Shown: positions 35,721-48,048 of the stretch, in pieces
Layout: each line of letters starts with the position of its first letter
Position numbering within the stretch: position 1 is the stretch's first letter
From: Siderastrea radians
Taxonomy: Eukaryota > Cnidaria > Anthozoa > Scleractinia > Rhizangiidae
Length of the DNA: 64,000 bases
Assembly (NCBI GenBank): GCA_964017195.1
Contig: OZ024891.1
Coordinates: forward strand, 10,822,458 to 10,886,457
Direction of reading: 5' to 3'
Made by a program: the position numbers and the translations under genes
Notes under the pieces: generated by a model
The model's database searches: none
Told to the model about the DNA's origin: nothing
What the model saw: only the letters and a program-made list of their open reading frames with translations

Positions 35721-38261
35721 TTACCGGCAGCAACACCAGTTTGTTGGAAGTTTGCAGCCTCGATCGTACTGCGGGCAGCGGTGCCAGGTTGGTGGGCAGG
35801 CTTCTCCTCTGAACGTGCAGGTTCCAACCCGCCAGTCGCACGGCTTAGCTGCAACTTCAATTGCCTTTTCAGGCATTGCAGGATCTTCAACTATAACAGA
35901 TGTAATGTTTTATTAGCATTTAATTATTGAGTCGTGCCAAATGGTTCGAAGAGTATAAGTTCTAATGTGTGCACTGTTAAAAGATTTGTGGTTCTAGAAT
36001 TGGATTTATTTCATGTTAACTCGTGCACAATGACTGCATAATTAGCAGCAATGATCGAAGCTCTGCCGAGCTCCAAGTTTAGAACTTCATCATATTCATG
36101 AGGCATCGTCCCATACTTTTAACAACGCTCCGCAGAGGTACTAACTGTTACAGTACTGTTTGCCCTTGAATTCCCTTTTTTCGTGTTGTGGCAATTTTTT
36201 TTTCAGTGTTGACTGTTAGTACTTTTGGAAATAAAAGAGTTATTTTGTCAGATTATTTTTGTCCAAACAGACTGATCTTAAGTGCCACACCTTGAATTCT
36301 ATACTTTAATGATGTCGACTAACGTTTTGACTGTAAGAAAATATAAGTTACCGGGCGGATTCTTGCGGCAGCAGCAGTGGTTCGTTTTTTTCTCACAATC
36401 GATGTCATAATCAGGGCAACGCTCCCAGTTCGGTGGGCAGGGATCCTTAACATATGTGCAAGTACCACGCGGCCAGTCGCATTTTCCGGGCGGAGGAGCT
36501 GAAAAAGATTTGCAAAGGATACGTTAACTTGTTAGCATTGCCTATGTGCAATTATGACCAGCTGAATTCATTCCTTAAGATGTAATAGCCTCGGTGTGTC
36601 CCTTAAAAAACACCTTGAGTGGAATGCTGTGGTGATGAAACCATAATTAGGTTAAAGGTTGAAGTTGTTGGAAATAGTGCTTAACTTTACAAAGAGAAAT
36701 AGACTCACGGTAAAATGGGTTTTCCGAATTTCATGTTTTAGCCCTGTAAACGTTTCATTTAATTCAGAGTAAGGTGCAATGTCCTCTTTCAACACAGACT
36801 CTTGATGAGGAATTAATAGCCGTGATCACACTACAGACTTTTACTTTGGTAAAACCGATTTATCTAGGAAAACTTCACCACAAATTCGTCTCGGGTTTCA
36901 TTTTACCTAGGTGAAACATTTTGGAAAGGTCACACTGCTGAAAACGACCCTGAGGTTTTTTCTGTAACAAAAACAATTGCTCAGTTAAAAAACCAGTTCT
37001 AAACGGCGCCTAAAACTGAAGTGAAATTTCAAATCCCGAATTAAAAAATACTTACAATCTTGCTATGAACTGTGACATCGTCTTCGCGCTTACCAGCGGC
37101 AAAATTACCTTGGACGACACTTGCAGCTCTTTAAAAATATAACTCTCACGAGGTTCTTTCGTCAAGACTTTCGTCGACGAGTGTCTATTGGTTAGCTACC
37201 TCGGGATTCGAGTTTACCTCAGCTATCGCTTTGGGGTAGCTGTCAAGGGAAACTCTATTGTTTTTTAGACATATCCAAGCTCCAGACGATAAAATTTCCC
37301 CGAGGTAGATCACCTAGGGACAAATTGGTCACACTTAAAAAATTCCGTTTCCCTGGTTAAGATGTCAACAAGGCAAGTTTTGTAGTGTGAGCAGAGCTAA
37401 TTTTTAACCTTTTGTACTCTTTAAGCAGTTCAATCCTTTTAATCCCTTTAATCAGCATGTTACTGTTCTCCGTATATTTCTTTTGGTACTACTTAAGAGA
37501 ATTTACTTAAGCATTAAGACATTTTATCTTTGGCAACCGTTTCCTTTATTCTCATAACCCGTATGTTTTAACAAGTAGTGATACCGTAAGGAGAAATTGT
37601 ATGCTCGTCACTATTGGGTCTATAAGCGGTAAATGTTTTAGACTGTTTACAACACTGAATACTTCTTCTTCCCGAAATGGACCATTGAAAAGTGAGCGTG
37701 TGTTTTAACAATTACCGAACCGTATTTCAATAGTTTATGAGCCTTTCATTTTGCCCATTCTTGACACAAAATGTTCCGTGTTCAGCTTGGCGCAAGAGAG
37801 GAAAGTACTTGTTAGAGAAACAGGGAGGCACGAAGTATACCCTTCCTAAGTCTTTCCTAAGAATGTTGTTCTAGTTAGTAAGATTCTACTACATAATTGT
37901 TCGGTAACATCTTGCTTTTTGTTCTGTTTTGTTTTGTGGAGTGTGAGAGGAGGGGGGGGGGGGGGTTGGCCCAAACCTACTCAAGGGGATATCCAATTGT
38001 GGCGGTTCACTCACGCCTTCCTGTCGCTTTGAAACCCGACTAGAACCCTCCCTCCCCTCCTCCCCTCTCTCCCAAGACTTAAGCAACTTACTGGGTGTCT
38101 TACGGCAGCAGCAGTGGTTAGTTTTAACCGGGCAGCCTGGATCGCGCGAAGGGCAACGTTCCCAGTTTGGTGGACAAGGATCGTTGACATAGGTACATGT
38201 ACCATACGGCCAGTCACATGGCGCTGCTGCTACTTCAACCGGATCTTCAACTGCCAAAAAA

Positions 38262-38296
<35 letters not shown>

Positions 38297-40223
38297 AAAG
38301 GTGGGTCGTGCAACACGGTTAAAATTTCAGAGCTGTCTGAAACCGCGAAAAATTTTCGACATGTTAAATAAAAAGGTTGTCAACCAATTTCCACAATGTC
38401 AATAACAGTCTTAATCACAGTTTTTCACCAATCTCATCGCAACTTACCAATCTTTAGTTTCTTTTTACGGCAACAGCAGTGGTTTGTGGGAACTTTACAG
38501 CTGCCATCGTACTGAGCACAGCGCTCCCAGTTTGGTGGGCAGGGATCATGTATATATGTGCAGGTGCCACGGGGCCAATCGCACGCCTGTGGTGGTTCTT
38601 TGGTAGGTGGAGCTGTGGGAACTGGTTAATGGTGTTAAACTGATTGTTAGATAACTATCAGCGGTATTTTCTAGGGTGCCAAGCAACAATCAGTTGCCTA
38701 AGGAAACCTAGAACTTGAGTGCTAACTTCATCGTTCCTATTACTCAAAAACTTTCCTCGTGAATCTGGCTGATTCCTGATTACCGTTATCATTATCATTG
38801 CCTAAAGACGTTACAGCTGAAGAGTAGTTCTATAAAGAATTATTGGTACAACGCTAAATTTTGGCGTGCTCCCATTGGTCGAAATCGTTAACGTTAAGCG
38901 ATAGTGCCTCCCCTCAGCGGGCGCCTTTCAGTGCATAGTGCCCGTTTTTGGCAATTTTCGCTCAAAATTTAGGGTTGTACAATAAAAACAATAGAGTCCT
39001 GTTTCAGGCCCTATGTGTGATAGGTTCCCTCGGAAATTTGATGTTCAAACTTCATATAAGCCCTCGAGTACGTTCTCGGGCTAGCATTTGTGTGAACTGA
39101 AGAACAGAAGAACTCTGTTGTTTAAATAGGAAAAAAAATAGAATGTCTGTACATTGAACAGTTCTTATTAACTCTTTAAAAAAAAAGGTCGAGTACTTTC
39201 AGCAAGAACTTCAACTTGCATCTGAAAATTGTTTGTGAAAAACTGAGGACAACTGTTTACAAAATTATTAGACAAAAGAACTTTGTGTCTACACAAGAAA
39301 ACTTTCGACTATAGTAACACACGCGTTCAATTAGAGAGAAGTCCCTGCATGGAGGGGGGTTGGGGGAGTTGAGTAAGAGACTCATCCGTTGTTGAAACTC
39401 TGGTTAGCGGCTTAGGGAAAATCAAAGGAGGCTCAGGGGTTAACAGGAAATAAAACAAAAAAATCCAAGGTTATTCAATAGAATAAATTGTGTAAGAGAA
39501 GATGTAAAGCTCTGTTTACGAGAGATTCTCTTTACTTCTGCAAATCCAATAACAAATTTAGCTTGTTTGAGAGCTCTGTCAACTTACTAGTTGGTTTTCT
39601 TCTGCGACAGCAGCAGTGGTTCGTGGCAAGTGGGCAGTCGTTGTCATACTGAGCGCACCGTTCCCAGTTAGGTGGACACGGATCATATATATATGTGCAG
39701 GTACCACGTGGCCAGTCGCATCTTCCGGCAGCTAAAAATTAATACATAAATTTCAGTAGACATATACCGTGTTTTATTGCGAAAACACAAATCTGATTGG
39801 CTGCAGTATCGCCTTCGATGGGCAAGTTAAAATTCTTCTTGTTCTTCTAGAACAACTGAACTACTCGTCCATTTGTTGTATATTAAGCGATAGTCACCTC
39901 TGCTGCGTGTTGCTCCAACAAAATTCGGTCACTTAGTCTATAACTATTAGATATTAAAGTGGCAGTTGTCATAGCGACTTTTTATTCAGTGTTGAAAGTA
40001 AATTGCGTTAACTTTGGTTTTGCTTTACTATATCTTGTGAGTTTTGCTAGAAAACACTAGCGCCACCTTCTCAACAAATTAGAACTCAGAACCCAATGGT
40101 GACTTGATGCATGCATGCGTTAATATCCCTCGTTTCTGACATTTTGCACTTCCTACCTTTCACATGATACAAAGCAATCCCCAAAACCATCAGCAGAAGA
40201 AGCACTTGAATCTTACGATCCAT
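35721..40223 (-). CDS. Secreted five-module cysteine-rich polyprotein (SCRiP-like)
   Basis: Six coding exons: 40157-40223, 39588-39731, 38448-38612, 38092-38250, 36352-36498 and 35721-35890. All junctions are GT-AG and phase 1. Together they give 283 residues ending in TAA. Residues 1-22 form a signal peptide (MDRKIQVLLLLMVLGIALYH). Each later exon holds one module with eight cysteines spaced C-x6-C-x6-C-x6-C-x6-C-x6-CCC, most with [14 protein letters not shown] and T-N-H-C-C-C-R signatures. Modules end in basic runs (RRRK, RKKK, RK) that could be processed to free peptides. Eight cysteines and secretion fit coral SCRiPs, a group reported to include neurotoxins; that assignment is inference. 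An antimicrobial or matrix role is possible. Confidence 0.9.
37430..37630. mobile_element. Degenerate copy of CCCTTTAAGCCCCAAT MITE family, in an intron
   Basis: Resembles 58206-58413: 'TGTTCTCCGTATATTTCTT', 'CCTTTATTCTCATAACCCGT', 'GTGATACCGTAAGGAGAAAT', 'GCTCGTCACTATTGGGTC'. It lies in the intron between the exons at 36352-36498 and 38092-38250. Confidence 0.6.
38255..38298. repeat. (AAAT)n microsatellite next to a splice acceptor
   Basis: Pure AAAT repeats on the plus strand. On the gene's minus strand they read as (TTTA)n directly before the acceptor of exon 38092-38250. Confidence 0.9.
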
Positions 40224-40229
40224 GATAAA

Positions 40230-40231
40230 AC
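40230..40231 (-). other. Splice acceptor of leader exon, 7 nt before ATG
   Basis: Minus-strand ...TTATCTGCAG, then TTTTATC and ATG. The same 7-nt gap is found before the leader ATG at 48049 and 55975. Confidence 0.75.
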
Positions 40232-42511
40232 TGCAGATAAATGCAATTGGCCATGTTTAGTTGCGGAAAACGACCGTACGGGAAAGGAATAGAAACTACA
40301 ATCACTGTCATTTTGTTGAAACGCTGTCGTTACAATTGTGTCACCCTCCCTCTCCCACAAGGCAATGTTGTAAAAAAATTTCAACCAAATTGATGAAGAT
40401 AAGGGCTCACAACACTGTGCAACATTGAATAGGGGAAGGAAGGGAGGGTGTTTCAACGACTTGTGTCGCTGGTTGTATATGATTTAAAAGTACCATGTAT
40501 ATCTTTGAAAATAATAATGAAATTGCGTGATATTTCTAAACGTCTGTCAAAATCAATGCAAGTCATACGTTGAGGCCTATTTTGCCTACGCTATCCCTAC
40601 AGATATCTTCACTGAGCATGCACTGGTTTCCTCTTTGAAAGGTAGGTCCATTAAAAAGTATTCAGCAGTTGAAACACGTCAACAACAATAATTTTAGCTT
40701 TCCGTAGCGCGTTACATCACAAGTGCTTCCAGAGCAATTTTTTCGGCTTGACTGCACCTGGACAAAGCAAACTTAAAAACCCACAAGCAGGACAGTCTTC
40801 GGAAGGAACTGTAATGCTATATGAAGCAAACTAGGTATGTGGTTTCTTTTACAATGGTTTGTAATTTACACCAGGTTACCATTGTAACCCGTGGACTTGC
40901 TAAAAAAGTTATGGTTACATCTATTTTTAAATTTTGACGGGATGCATTGGTAACTCGTAAACACGCGCCGCAAATGTCCTCAGCTCTTTGATTATTATGT
41001 TCAGATCGTAATAGAAATAGATCGTTTCGTTTATTTCATAAGAGACTGGTGTAAAAAAAAGGCATTGCGCTGTTATGAAAAAAGCGCAAGGGATAATTTG
41101 GGATGGATTTTAGTGTCAGTGGAGTATGAGTATGGCTCCTCCATTTACTCCGGTTTTTTTACAAGCCGTCTAAAGTCGGTGATGCTATTTGATTTAGGCG
41201 TTGTGCATATCTTATTTTAGAATTTTCAAACGCTTCTTTTCTTGCCACTTTGAATCACATCAAATGACAAGCGTTTTCTATTGGCTCAAGGCTTGGACGT
41301 CCAGCAAAACGGTTTAACGCAGCCGGTTTTCTGTGTTTTAGCCGTAAACGAAAGGCTTGGTTTCTTCTTTTTTCCATTTTGGAAAACTTCAGAGCCGTGT
41401 GAGACACCACGCATCTTTTCCCAACCAATACTTGACTATTTTCAAGAAGTAATTTTGGGTTTAAAGACCTGTATGCCGTGACACGTAATAAAGCCTTTTC
41501 CGTTCGATACATGTAGCTGTTACATAAAACGGGGTCTTTGTTAACGTCACGCTTGTCTAGTCACCCCAGACCTGGGAACCTAAATCCTATTTCACGCGTC
41601 GTTTCAGACCAAACAAGTATGTGGTTATTTCTAATGCCGTATTTAACGCCCTTACCCCAAAACCTCAGTATTCCCTTTAAAGCTAAAACGCGAAAGTCTT
41701 TTCGCATTTCAGATCAACAGGCAAAACAAGCCCTGTTTTAGATGTCGAAACTCAGATGCACTACTTCCGAGAAGCGGAGGAAGGGGGAGTGCCGGAAATG
41801 AAAGCAGCTGTTCAGCTCAATTGCAATTCCCATGAAGTGTGGAATTCTCAGAAATCCAGTGCATTTTGGATGTTGTTGAGATTTCTTCAGCTGGTGAGCA
41901 ATATATTTCACGTTTAAACTGAATATAAGTCAACTTTTACGCGCAAATTAAAGACCAACTCGAGTAACAAATATAACAGCTATAATAACCTTTTGAGGAA
42001 CTCATGAAGACTAAACAATGTCAAGCTTGAACTCGGTAAAGAATGCAGTTTCTGGGACTGTCTTCGCCTCCATCAAGAAAAGAAATTTCGTCGCTCGGTC
42101 GCTTTTGGTTTTTGAAAGCTCGCAATGAGAGAAAACAATTAAGAATTAAATTAAAATGATGACCAAAAAAGAGAAAAGGCATGTCATGCAAATCGGTGAA
42201 GAAGGGTGGCCCCTGGGAATTGACTTGGAATGCCTTGCAATCAACTAAGAAAACAATATTTTGGGCCCTCCATCGCTTGCTTTGGTTTCGAGAGATAGCA
42301 CTGATTAAATAAATTCTCCAGAAGTATATGCTTGCTTAACGTCTGAAGGAAAGAATTTTAGACAAATGTCTTTCAAGCCGTTTTAGCAAACTATATAAAT
42401 CGCTTCTCCAAAGCCCTCTCCTTCATCGACTTATAGCACACTGGACCTTCCCCCTGTTCACTCGCTCTGGGCTCAAAACTAAACGGAAGTTATAAACGTA
42501 TTTCTACTCAC

Positions 42512-42605
42512 TGCACTCCAACTCCTTGTACACAGCAGGCAAAGGAGACTTGAAGACGAAGAAGGTGGAAGATGGAAACGGCCAGCAGCTAGACGTTATC
42601 CAACT
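42512..42605 (-). other. Predicted 5' non-coding exon of the five-module gene
   Basis: About 30 nt downstream of the TATA box (minus strand) a probable transcript start near 42605 leads to a strong donor GTGAGT after GAGTGCA at 42512. Splicing to the acceptor at 40231 removes an intron of about 2.28 kb. That intron contains no supported gene. Confidence 0.55.
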
Positions 42606-42633
42606 GATCGGGGTGTAACTCTGGAAGGTTGCC

Positions 42634-42640
42634 TTTTATA
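42634..42640 (-). promoter_or_regulatory. TATA box of the five-module gene
   Basis: TATAAAA on the minus strand in the context CACTATAAAAGGC, about 30 nt before the inferred start of the 5' exon. Confidence 0.6.
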
Positions 42641-42670
42641 GTGTGAAGCTGCGCACGATTCCTCGTGTTA

Positions 42671-42684
42671 ATCCCGTGACTATT
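42671..42684 (-). promoter_or_regulatory. Conserved upstream motif AATAGTCACGGGAT
   Basis: The minus-strand stretch AAAGCATTGTCC followed by AATAGTCACGGGAT resembles AAAGCACAATGTGT followed by AATAGTCACGCGGAT at 47261-47275, upstream of the other cysteine-module gene. In both cases it lies about 35-45 nt before the TATA box. Confidence 0.5.
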
Positions 42685-45289
42685 GGACAATGCTTTCGTA
42701 TAAACCACTTACTTATCTCCGTTTATTTTCCATTATTAGAATATGACCGACAGCCGACAGACATGTACCGTTTCTAGGAAAGGTTATGGTCAAGCCTCTC
42801 GAATGACATTGAGGGTTGGGGGGGTACACATCGGAATTAATTGGGGAGGTGTGGAGGTGTGCTTAGCTTTAAAAAACTTACACTGTCACACCAAGAAACA
42901 TGGCTTTACACACACACTTCCAGACAATGCTGAATTAATTTCATTTTGCAAATTATGGAAAAAAGGACACCACATAAAAACACTGCTTGTCAGTGAATAG
43001 TAGTGTCCAAGCCGATTTCGCTCACATTATTTACTGGTCAAAAGGGGAAACTCTCAACGCCTTAAAAACTGGAATTATGCACCTCTCTCCCCTCCCTCTT
43101 CTAGGGCTGTGAATATTGTATGACGGGGTCAGCCAAAAAAGAATACGATAATCGTCCCGGGATTTCCCGGAATATATGTGTTTTTTACCTAACAGAGACC
43201 TTTTATCCATGTAAGGAAACGCCTCCTTTTTCTCTTCCAACAATGGAATTAGTTACTACTTCAATTTTTCATTTACATTTCATAATTGATTCGTACTTTT
43301 ATTCGGATATTTTGTTTCTCTAGGATCAGTTCCATCGTATTTTCTCAGATGTAAAATTGCTATATATAAAAACAAACAGCGCTGAAGTTTCAAGTTTCAA
43401 TTTACTGGATGGGCCTACCAATAATCCGGTAGCAATCCATTTCAAAAAAGTTCTCAATTATTGAGATACAAAACTGATATTTTCGAAATTTTGGAGTCGA
43501 TTTTCCAAATTTCTCTGAAACTTCAAATTCCTTGAACTATCTGAACTTAAAATTATGTCTAAAGCTGCCCTTGACCTTCATGGATGCTTATGCCACATTT
43601 CTCTATTTTAGGAAGAGATTTTATTTCATTCAAGGGATACACGCATACAATCGTAATCTTTTTGTTTTTGTCATTGTTTTCTTGTTTCTTTTTTTTTTTA
43701 AATAAGTGTGCTCATGGCTTTAACTACACAAAACGTAGCCTTGAATAACAATAATTAAGAAAAAATGGTGAGCATTTGCGTCAAGAATTAAGTTAAGATC
43801 ACTTTTCGTAATCTGCACAAGCTCCGTCCGTGCAGTGTTTTGGTCACGGAATCCAAAACTAACTTAAGTGACATAACAATTTTAGTCCAGCAATTCTAGG
43901 AAAATAAAGACATCACGTACAAATTACACCATCTCCGCTGATCGATAAGAAACACGTTTTTGAAAGTGATAATAAGAAATACAATTTATTGTTTTCTCTG
44001 TAAATTGACTTGGTTCTGTATAATATCTTAATGAGAATATTTACGATCATTCTTAGAGCTTTAACCTTTAATAGTGACCTCGCACAAATCTTATAGCTTG
44101 CATGTTTATTGTAAAAGTAGCAGTTAGGGAGCTTGGACATATCGTTACTTAATGTCCAAAAATACATGGTGTAAGACCCATTGTCTTTGATTATCCCTAG
44201 TACGAGGGCAAAGGAGGAAAACGATCAAAGTCAGACATTGTGAAGCTAAGTTTTAAGCGTATCTGCTAGTAGCACTATTATTAACGCCTAGAAAAATGCA
44301 ACCAGCTCTACCTCACTCGTTTCGTTTCTCATTTTAAAAGTGCAACCACTGTTCCATGTGAGACCCTAGTGTACGTGCTGGATCGACGGACCAAAATAAC
44401 ACTGACTTCATCCCGGTAAATTCATTTGAAACCGCTACAATAAACATGTTTACCAAAATGGTGAAATATCATCCCGTGTGTTATACTGGAAAAAAACTAA
44501 TTTTGAACTGTAGAAAATTTTATATTTTCAAAGACAAGCTACATGTTTAAAGTCGCTTGATTCCGAGTCTTGTCTTCTATGCTAATGTCTCACACAATTG
44601 TCTTGTTCACACTGCATAACGTAGTCTATTCAAGGTAAAGACCCGGCCAGGGACGCGACCCACAGAAACAGTGGAGAGAAAAATGAGCATAGCCATGTGG
44701 TTATTGAAAACCCTCCCAGGCTCAGCCTAAAACATTATCCCAGATTTCATTTTGCGAAATATTCTAAAACAGTGTTGGAGTAATATTAAGAAAACAAAAA
44801 CAAAACAAAAAAATATTATGCTAAGCAGCTTTTATTTTTGGCACAGGCCCAGACGTATCTCGAATGCCGATGAGCGATTGAAGTTTAGAGTTGAAGGATC
44901 GAGGATTTCAATAACCATTATATTAACGGATACCGATTGCTTGTTTTGTTCGTGAGCTAAATTACTTGGCACGTCAATACCTACATACCTCAAGAACTAT
45001 CAAAGGCGACTTGTGGAGAAACATCCGGTCTTTCGCGGAATAAATACAAAGCAGTCATTTTAGCTTGTTTTGTGGCGAACACGAATATCACTAATTTTTA
45101 TGTCCGTGATTTCCGACACAGTTTGATGTAACGGGTGGAACTACGTATAGTACGTATGTTTAAATTTTTTCAAAAAAATTCCAATTTTGCAAAATTGAGA
45201 AAGTAATGCCCCACACTATCTACACTGTACAAACAAATACCTTGTAGAAGCATAATGAACGATATCACAGGAAAGCACTGGTCGATAGC

Positions 45290-45870
45290 CTTCACACACC
45301 AAGGTTTTTTCCACAGACTCAAAAGTGAAAACATCTAATACAGCATAATAAACAGCACCACACGGACGAACGTATACCCTGCGAGCAGCGTCGCCTTCGA
45401 TCGAAGGAGATCGAGAGGCTCGCAGGGTAACGAACGTATACTGCTCAACTGAGCTTCCATTTGGTCACGCTTAAGCATTTTATCCACTGACGCAAAAGTT
45501 AGAACCATCTTCTACAGCATAATAAACAGGGCCACGTTGAGGAAAGTGCTGTTTTGGCTATCATTTTTCCACGAACGGCATAAGTACAGCATAATAAACA
45601 GCTCATGGAAAAGCACAGGGCTCTTATTTGAGACGGTGGTTACACTCAAAGATTTCTTCCACAGACTCAATCAAAAACAGTGTCGCAAAAGAGTGACACA
45701 GGCAAGAACTACACGATTCGAGTTTGCACCCTGTTATCAGTGATTACATTGTAGGACTCCATTTTACATCGATCCGTGGTCCGTTTCGAGATTTGATACA
45801 CGGACTCAAAAGCTTAAACCATCTTTCACAGCACAATACTCGTTCAAAAAACCGAAAGTGTACTGCTTGT
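45290..45870 (-). repeat. Reversed, degenerate array of the ~107-bp unit
   Basis: Repeated 'CCACAGACTCAAAAG', 'ACAGCATAATAAACAG' and 'GAACCATCTTC' segments are the reverse complement of the 21239-21777 unit (TTTTGAGTCTGTGG, CTGTTTATTATGCTGT). About four to five worn copies. Confidence 0.75.
45377..45429. mobile_element. 53-bp hairpin insertion with 11-bp direct flanks
   Basis: CCCTGCGAGC...GCTCGCAGGG with central CTTCGATCGAAG. It is flanked on both sides by ACGAACGTATA (45366-45376 and 45430-45440). It sits inside the reversed repeat array. Confidence 0.75.
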
Positions 45871-47260
45871 TTATAGGTACATTTGAATGAGCTACACATA
45901 TTAAAGTGTGCCTCGGGGTTTGACCTCAGGATGAAAAGGGTCCCAGTCAAGTTCTTCTTAAGAGAAAATTACAATACAATAGTAGCTTTTTTTTTCTAAA
46001 ATCCATACCCAATTCCAGACCTGACCGCACAAACCGTACCCTATTTCAGACCAAAATTGTAAAAACTTATACCCTAGTTCAGACTAAAACGGCTCGAAAA
46101 CCATACCCTTTGAGGCCGCACAGACCTGTATAGCTTTATTTAAGACATAACCACCTGGCCGTGTGATGAATATGTGATATTGTTCATATGAAAAAACTCG
46201 TACATGAGAAGTGTGGGTGAAATAAAGAAACATCGTCGTAGTTATGAAGCAAGTTTCTTTTAGTTGACCTAAGGTCACTGATACAAATTATCTCCCCTAT
46301 TCTGAAACTATAAATGGTTAGATACAATTTTCAGAAGCAGTTTCTTAGAAAAACCCGAAAATTTCTCGGAGATAGAATGAAGACAGATATTTGTCATGAA
46401 ACCTGCTTTAAACATGTAATGCAGTCGTGCTTTGTACTGACTAAAACCAGCTGAATAGTGTTCCAACCGGAAATTCCGATTTCTAAGAAAATATGTTGTG
46501 AATAATCCTCAACATTAGGCAATTCACCTCGACAACCTCGAGTACAGTCAAATCGGAAGAATAATTTATTCATATTTTAGTGTTCGCGACTTTTTTCAAT
46601 TTAACCTTTTTCTGTGCTAATATCCTAAAACCTACAGGTATAGCACGTCTGAACCTGCTCACGATAGTAACTCGTGACATCTTGGCGATGCATTTTTAAA
46701 GAACCGGGAAAAACCTTTACGCAAAGGTCACATAAGGTCAATCATGGCCATGACCACACTCTGTGCTCAGCAAGTCTTGATAGTTCCTATTTGGAAAACA
46801 GCAAGCTGCAGTTAGATTTGCAAACAGCCCATGTTTAATTTAGCAGAGACTTTATTAAATCCATTGAATTTTCTCGTAGGCAATGGAGCAATTGAAAAGA
46901 GCAGTTTAAATTTATTGTGAAATAAGGTTTCGCTTTTGGAGGGTGTGCCGGGGAAAACCCACGAGGGGCGCTATCGTTATATTAGTTGGACGGAAGTGAG
47001 ATGACAAATTTTTATCAAAAGTCAGTCCTTCTACCTATTACCCTTACATTGAAACAAAAGACCAATACAAAAGGGCTGCAAGATTATTTTTCGCAACGAG
47101 CTTAAGTCGGCTTCTTCCCATCCTCAGTTTTCAGGACTGTCATAGGGCGCTGTGGTTTCCTAAATTCAAGAATGTTAGATTTTCTGGGAAACTCATTAAA
47201 GGGAATTTTGGCGGCTCTCGTTTCATACAATTACGGAAGTTGTAAAAAAGCACAATGTGT

Positions 47261-47275
47261 AATAGTCACGCGGAT
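47261..47275 (+). promoter_or_regulatory. Conserved upstream motif AATAGTCACGCGGAT
   Basis: Counterpart of the motif at 42671-42684 of the divergent paralogue, located about 40 nt before the TATA box. Confidence 0.5.
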
Positions 47276-47311
47276 ATCATAAGTAGACACTTACCTGCAC
47301 GTTGCAGTGAC

Positions 47312-47318
47312 TATAAAA
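47312..47318 (+). promoter_or_regulatory. TATA box of the three-module gene
   Basis: TATAAAA in GTGACTATAAAAGAGC. The predicted start is near 47342. Confidence 0.65.
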
Positions 47319-47341
47319 GAGCGAATGCATTACCTTCTCTT

Positions 47342-47407
47342 CACAGACAGTTGAAGTTGAAGTCAGATTGCTTCCACATTCAAGCCTTCGTTGCTGTCTT
47401 TCAAAAG
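47342..47407 (+). other. Predicted 5' non-coding exon of the three-module gene
   Basis: Runs from about 30 nt after the TATA box to CAAAAG|GTGAGG at 47407/47408. It would splice to the acceptor at 48040-48041, 7 nt before the ATG, giving an intron of about 0.63 kb. Confidence 0.55.
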
Positions 47408-48048
47408 GTGAGGTATGTCTAATGTAGTACCTAACGAAGAGCTGTTCTTTGTCCAGTCTGTTTGAAGTTCTTCGATCACTTTCTGACTTTTTTCCACGGT
47501 TTATTGGCTATTTTGGGCGAAACGTCATGAGCTTTTCGGCATTCAACATTTGTTTGCATTCATCAGTCAGTGACCAGTTGTAAGTTAAGGTTGAAGTCAC
47601 TGCGATCATCCTTTAATCGAGACCAGCAACTTCCGTTGGGTTTAATTTGAAATGGTGAGTTTGCTGAGAAAAATGTTCTCTTTCAACCGAAAGTGCAATC
47701 CATGTACTCTGATTTCTTTCGCGAGCCACGTAAGCAGCATATTACATGTAAGTCAATTGAAACCAATTTTGAGATTCTGGACAGCTGATATTGATGTTTA
47801 CTTTGTAGCGAAACCAGTAGCGTAACATTTGCGCGGTCTGCAGCCTCTCAGGTAGTGTATCATTGCGCCGTACGAAGGGATTGTCTTGGTCCACCTTCTA
47901 TCCATTACATTTTCCGCAGGTATTCTTTTATGGCTTAAGTCTACAGCAACCTTCCCCGATATAGCCATTTCATTATTTTTTATCGTCTAGACCTGTCTTA
48001 ATTAAAAGCCACGTTACATTGAATTATATTTTCCGTTTCAGTTCAACT

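Larger units (their letters stand above)
42700..47260. other. Intergenic region between divergent cysteine-module genes
   Basis: About 4.6 kb between two promoters. Apart from the repeat array (45290-45870) and the 53-bp hairpin in it, I see no coding exon. Cysteine-module motifs (C-D-W-P, CCCR) were looked for on both strands and not found here. Confidence 0.5.

Noticed and set aside
38011..38217. Alternative minus-strand frame over the cysteine-module exon at 38092-38250
   Set aside because: Out of frame with the conserved C-x6 module, which has proper splice sites and phase in the other frame.
47041..47240. Possible LINE fragment (Q-Y-K-R-A-A-R-L-F-F)
   Set aside because: Only a short stretch resembles reverse transcriptase tails, with no supporting 3' tail or further motifs.
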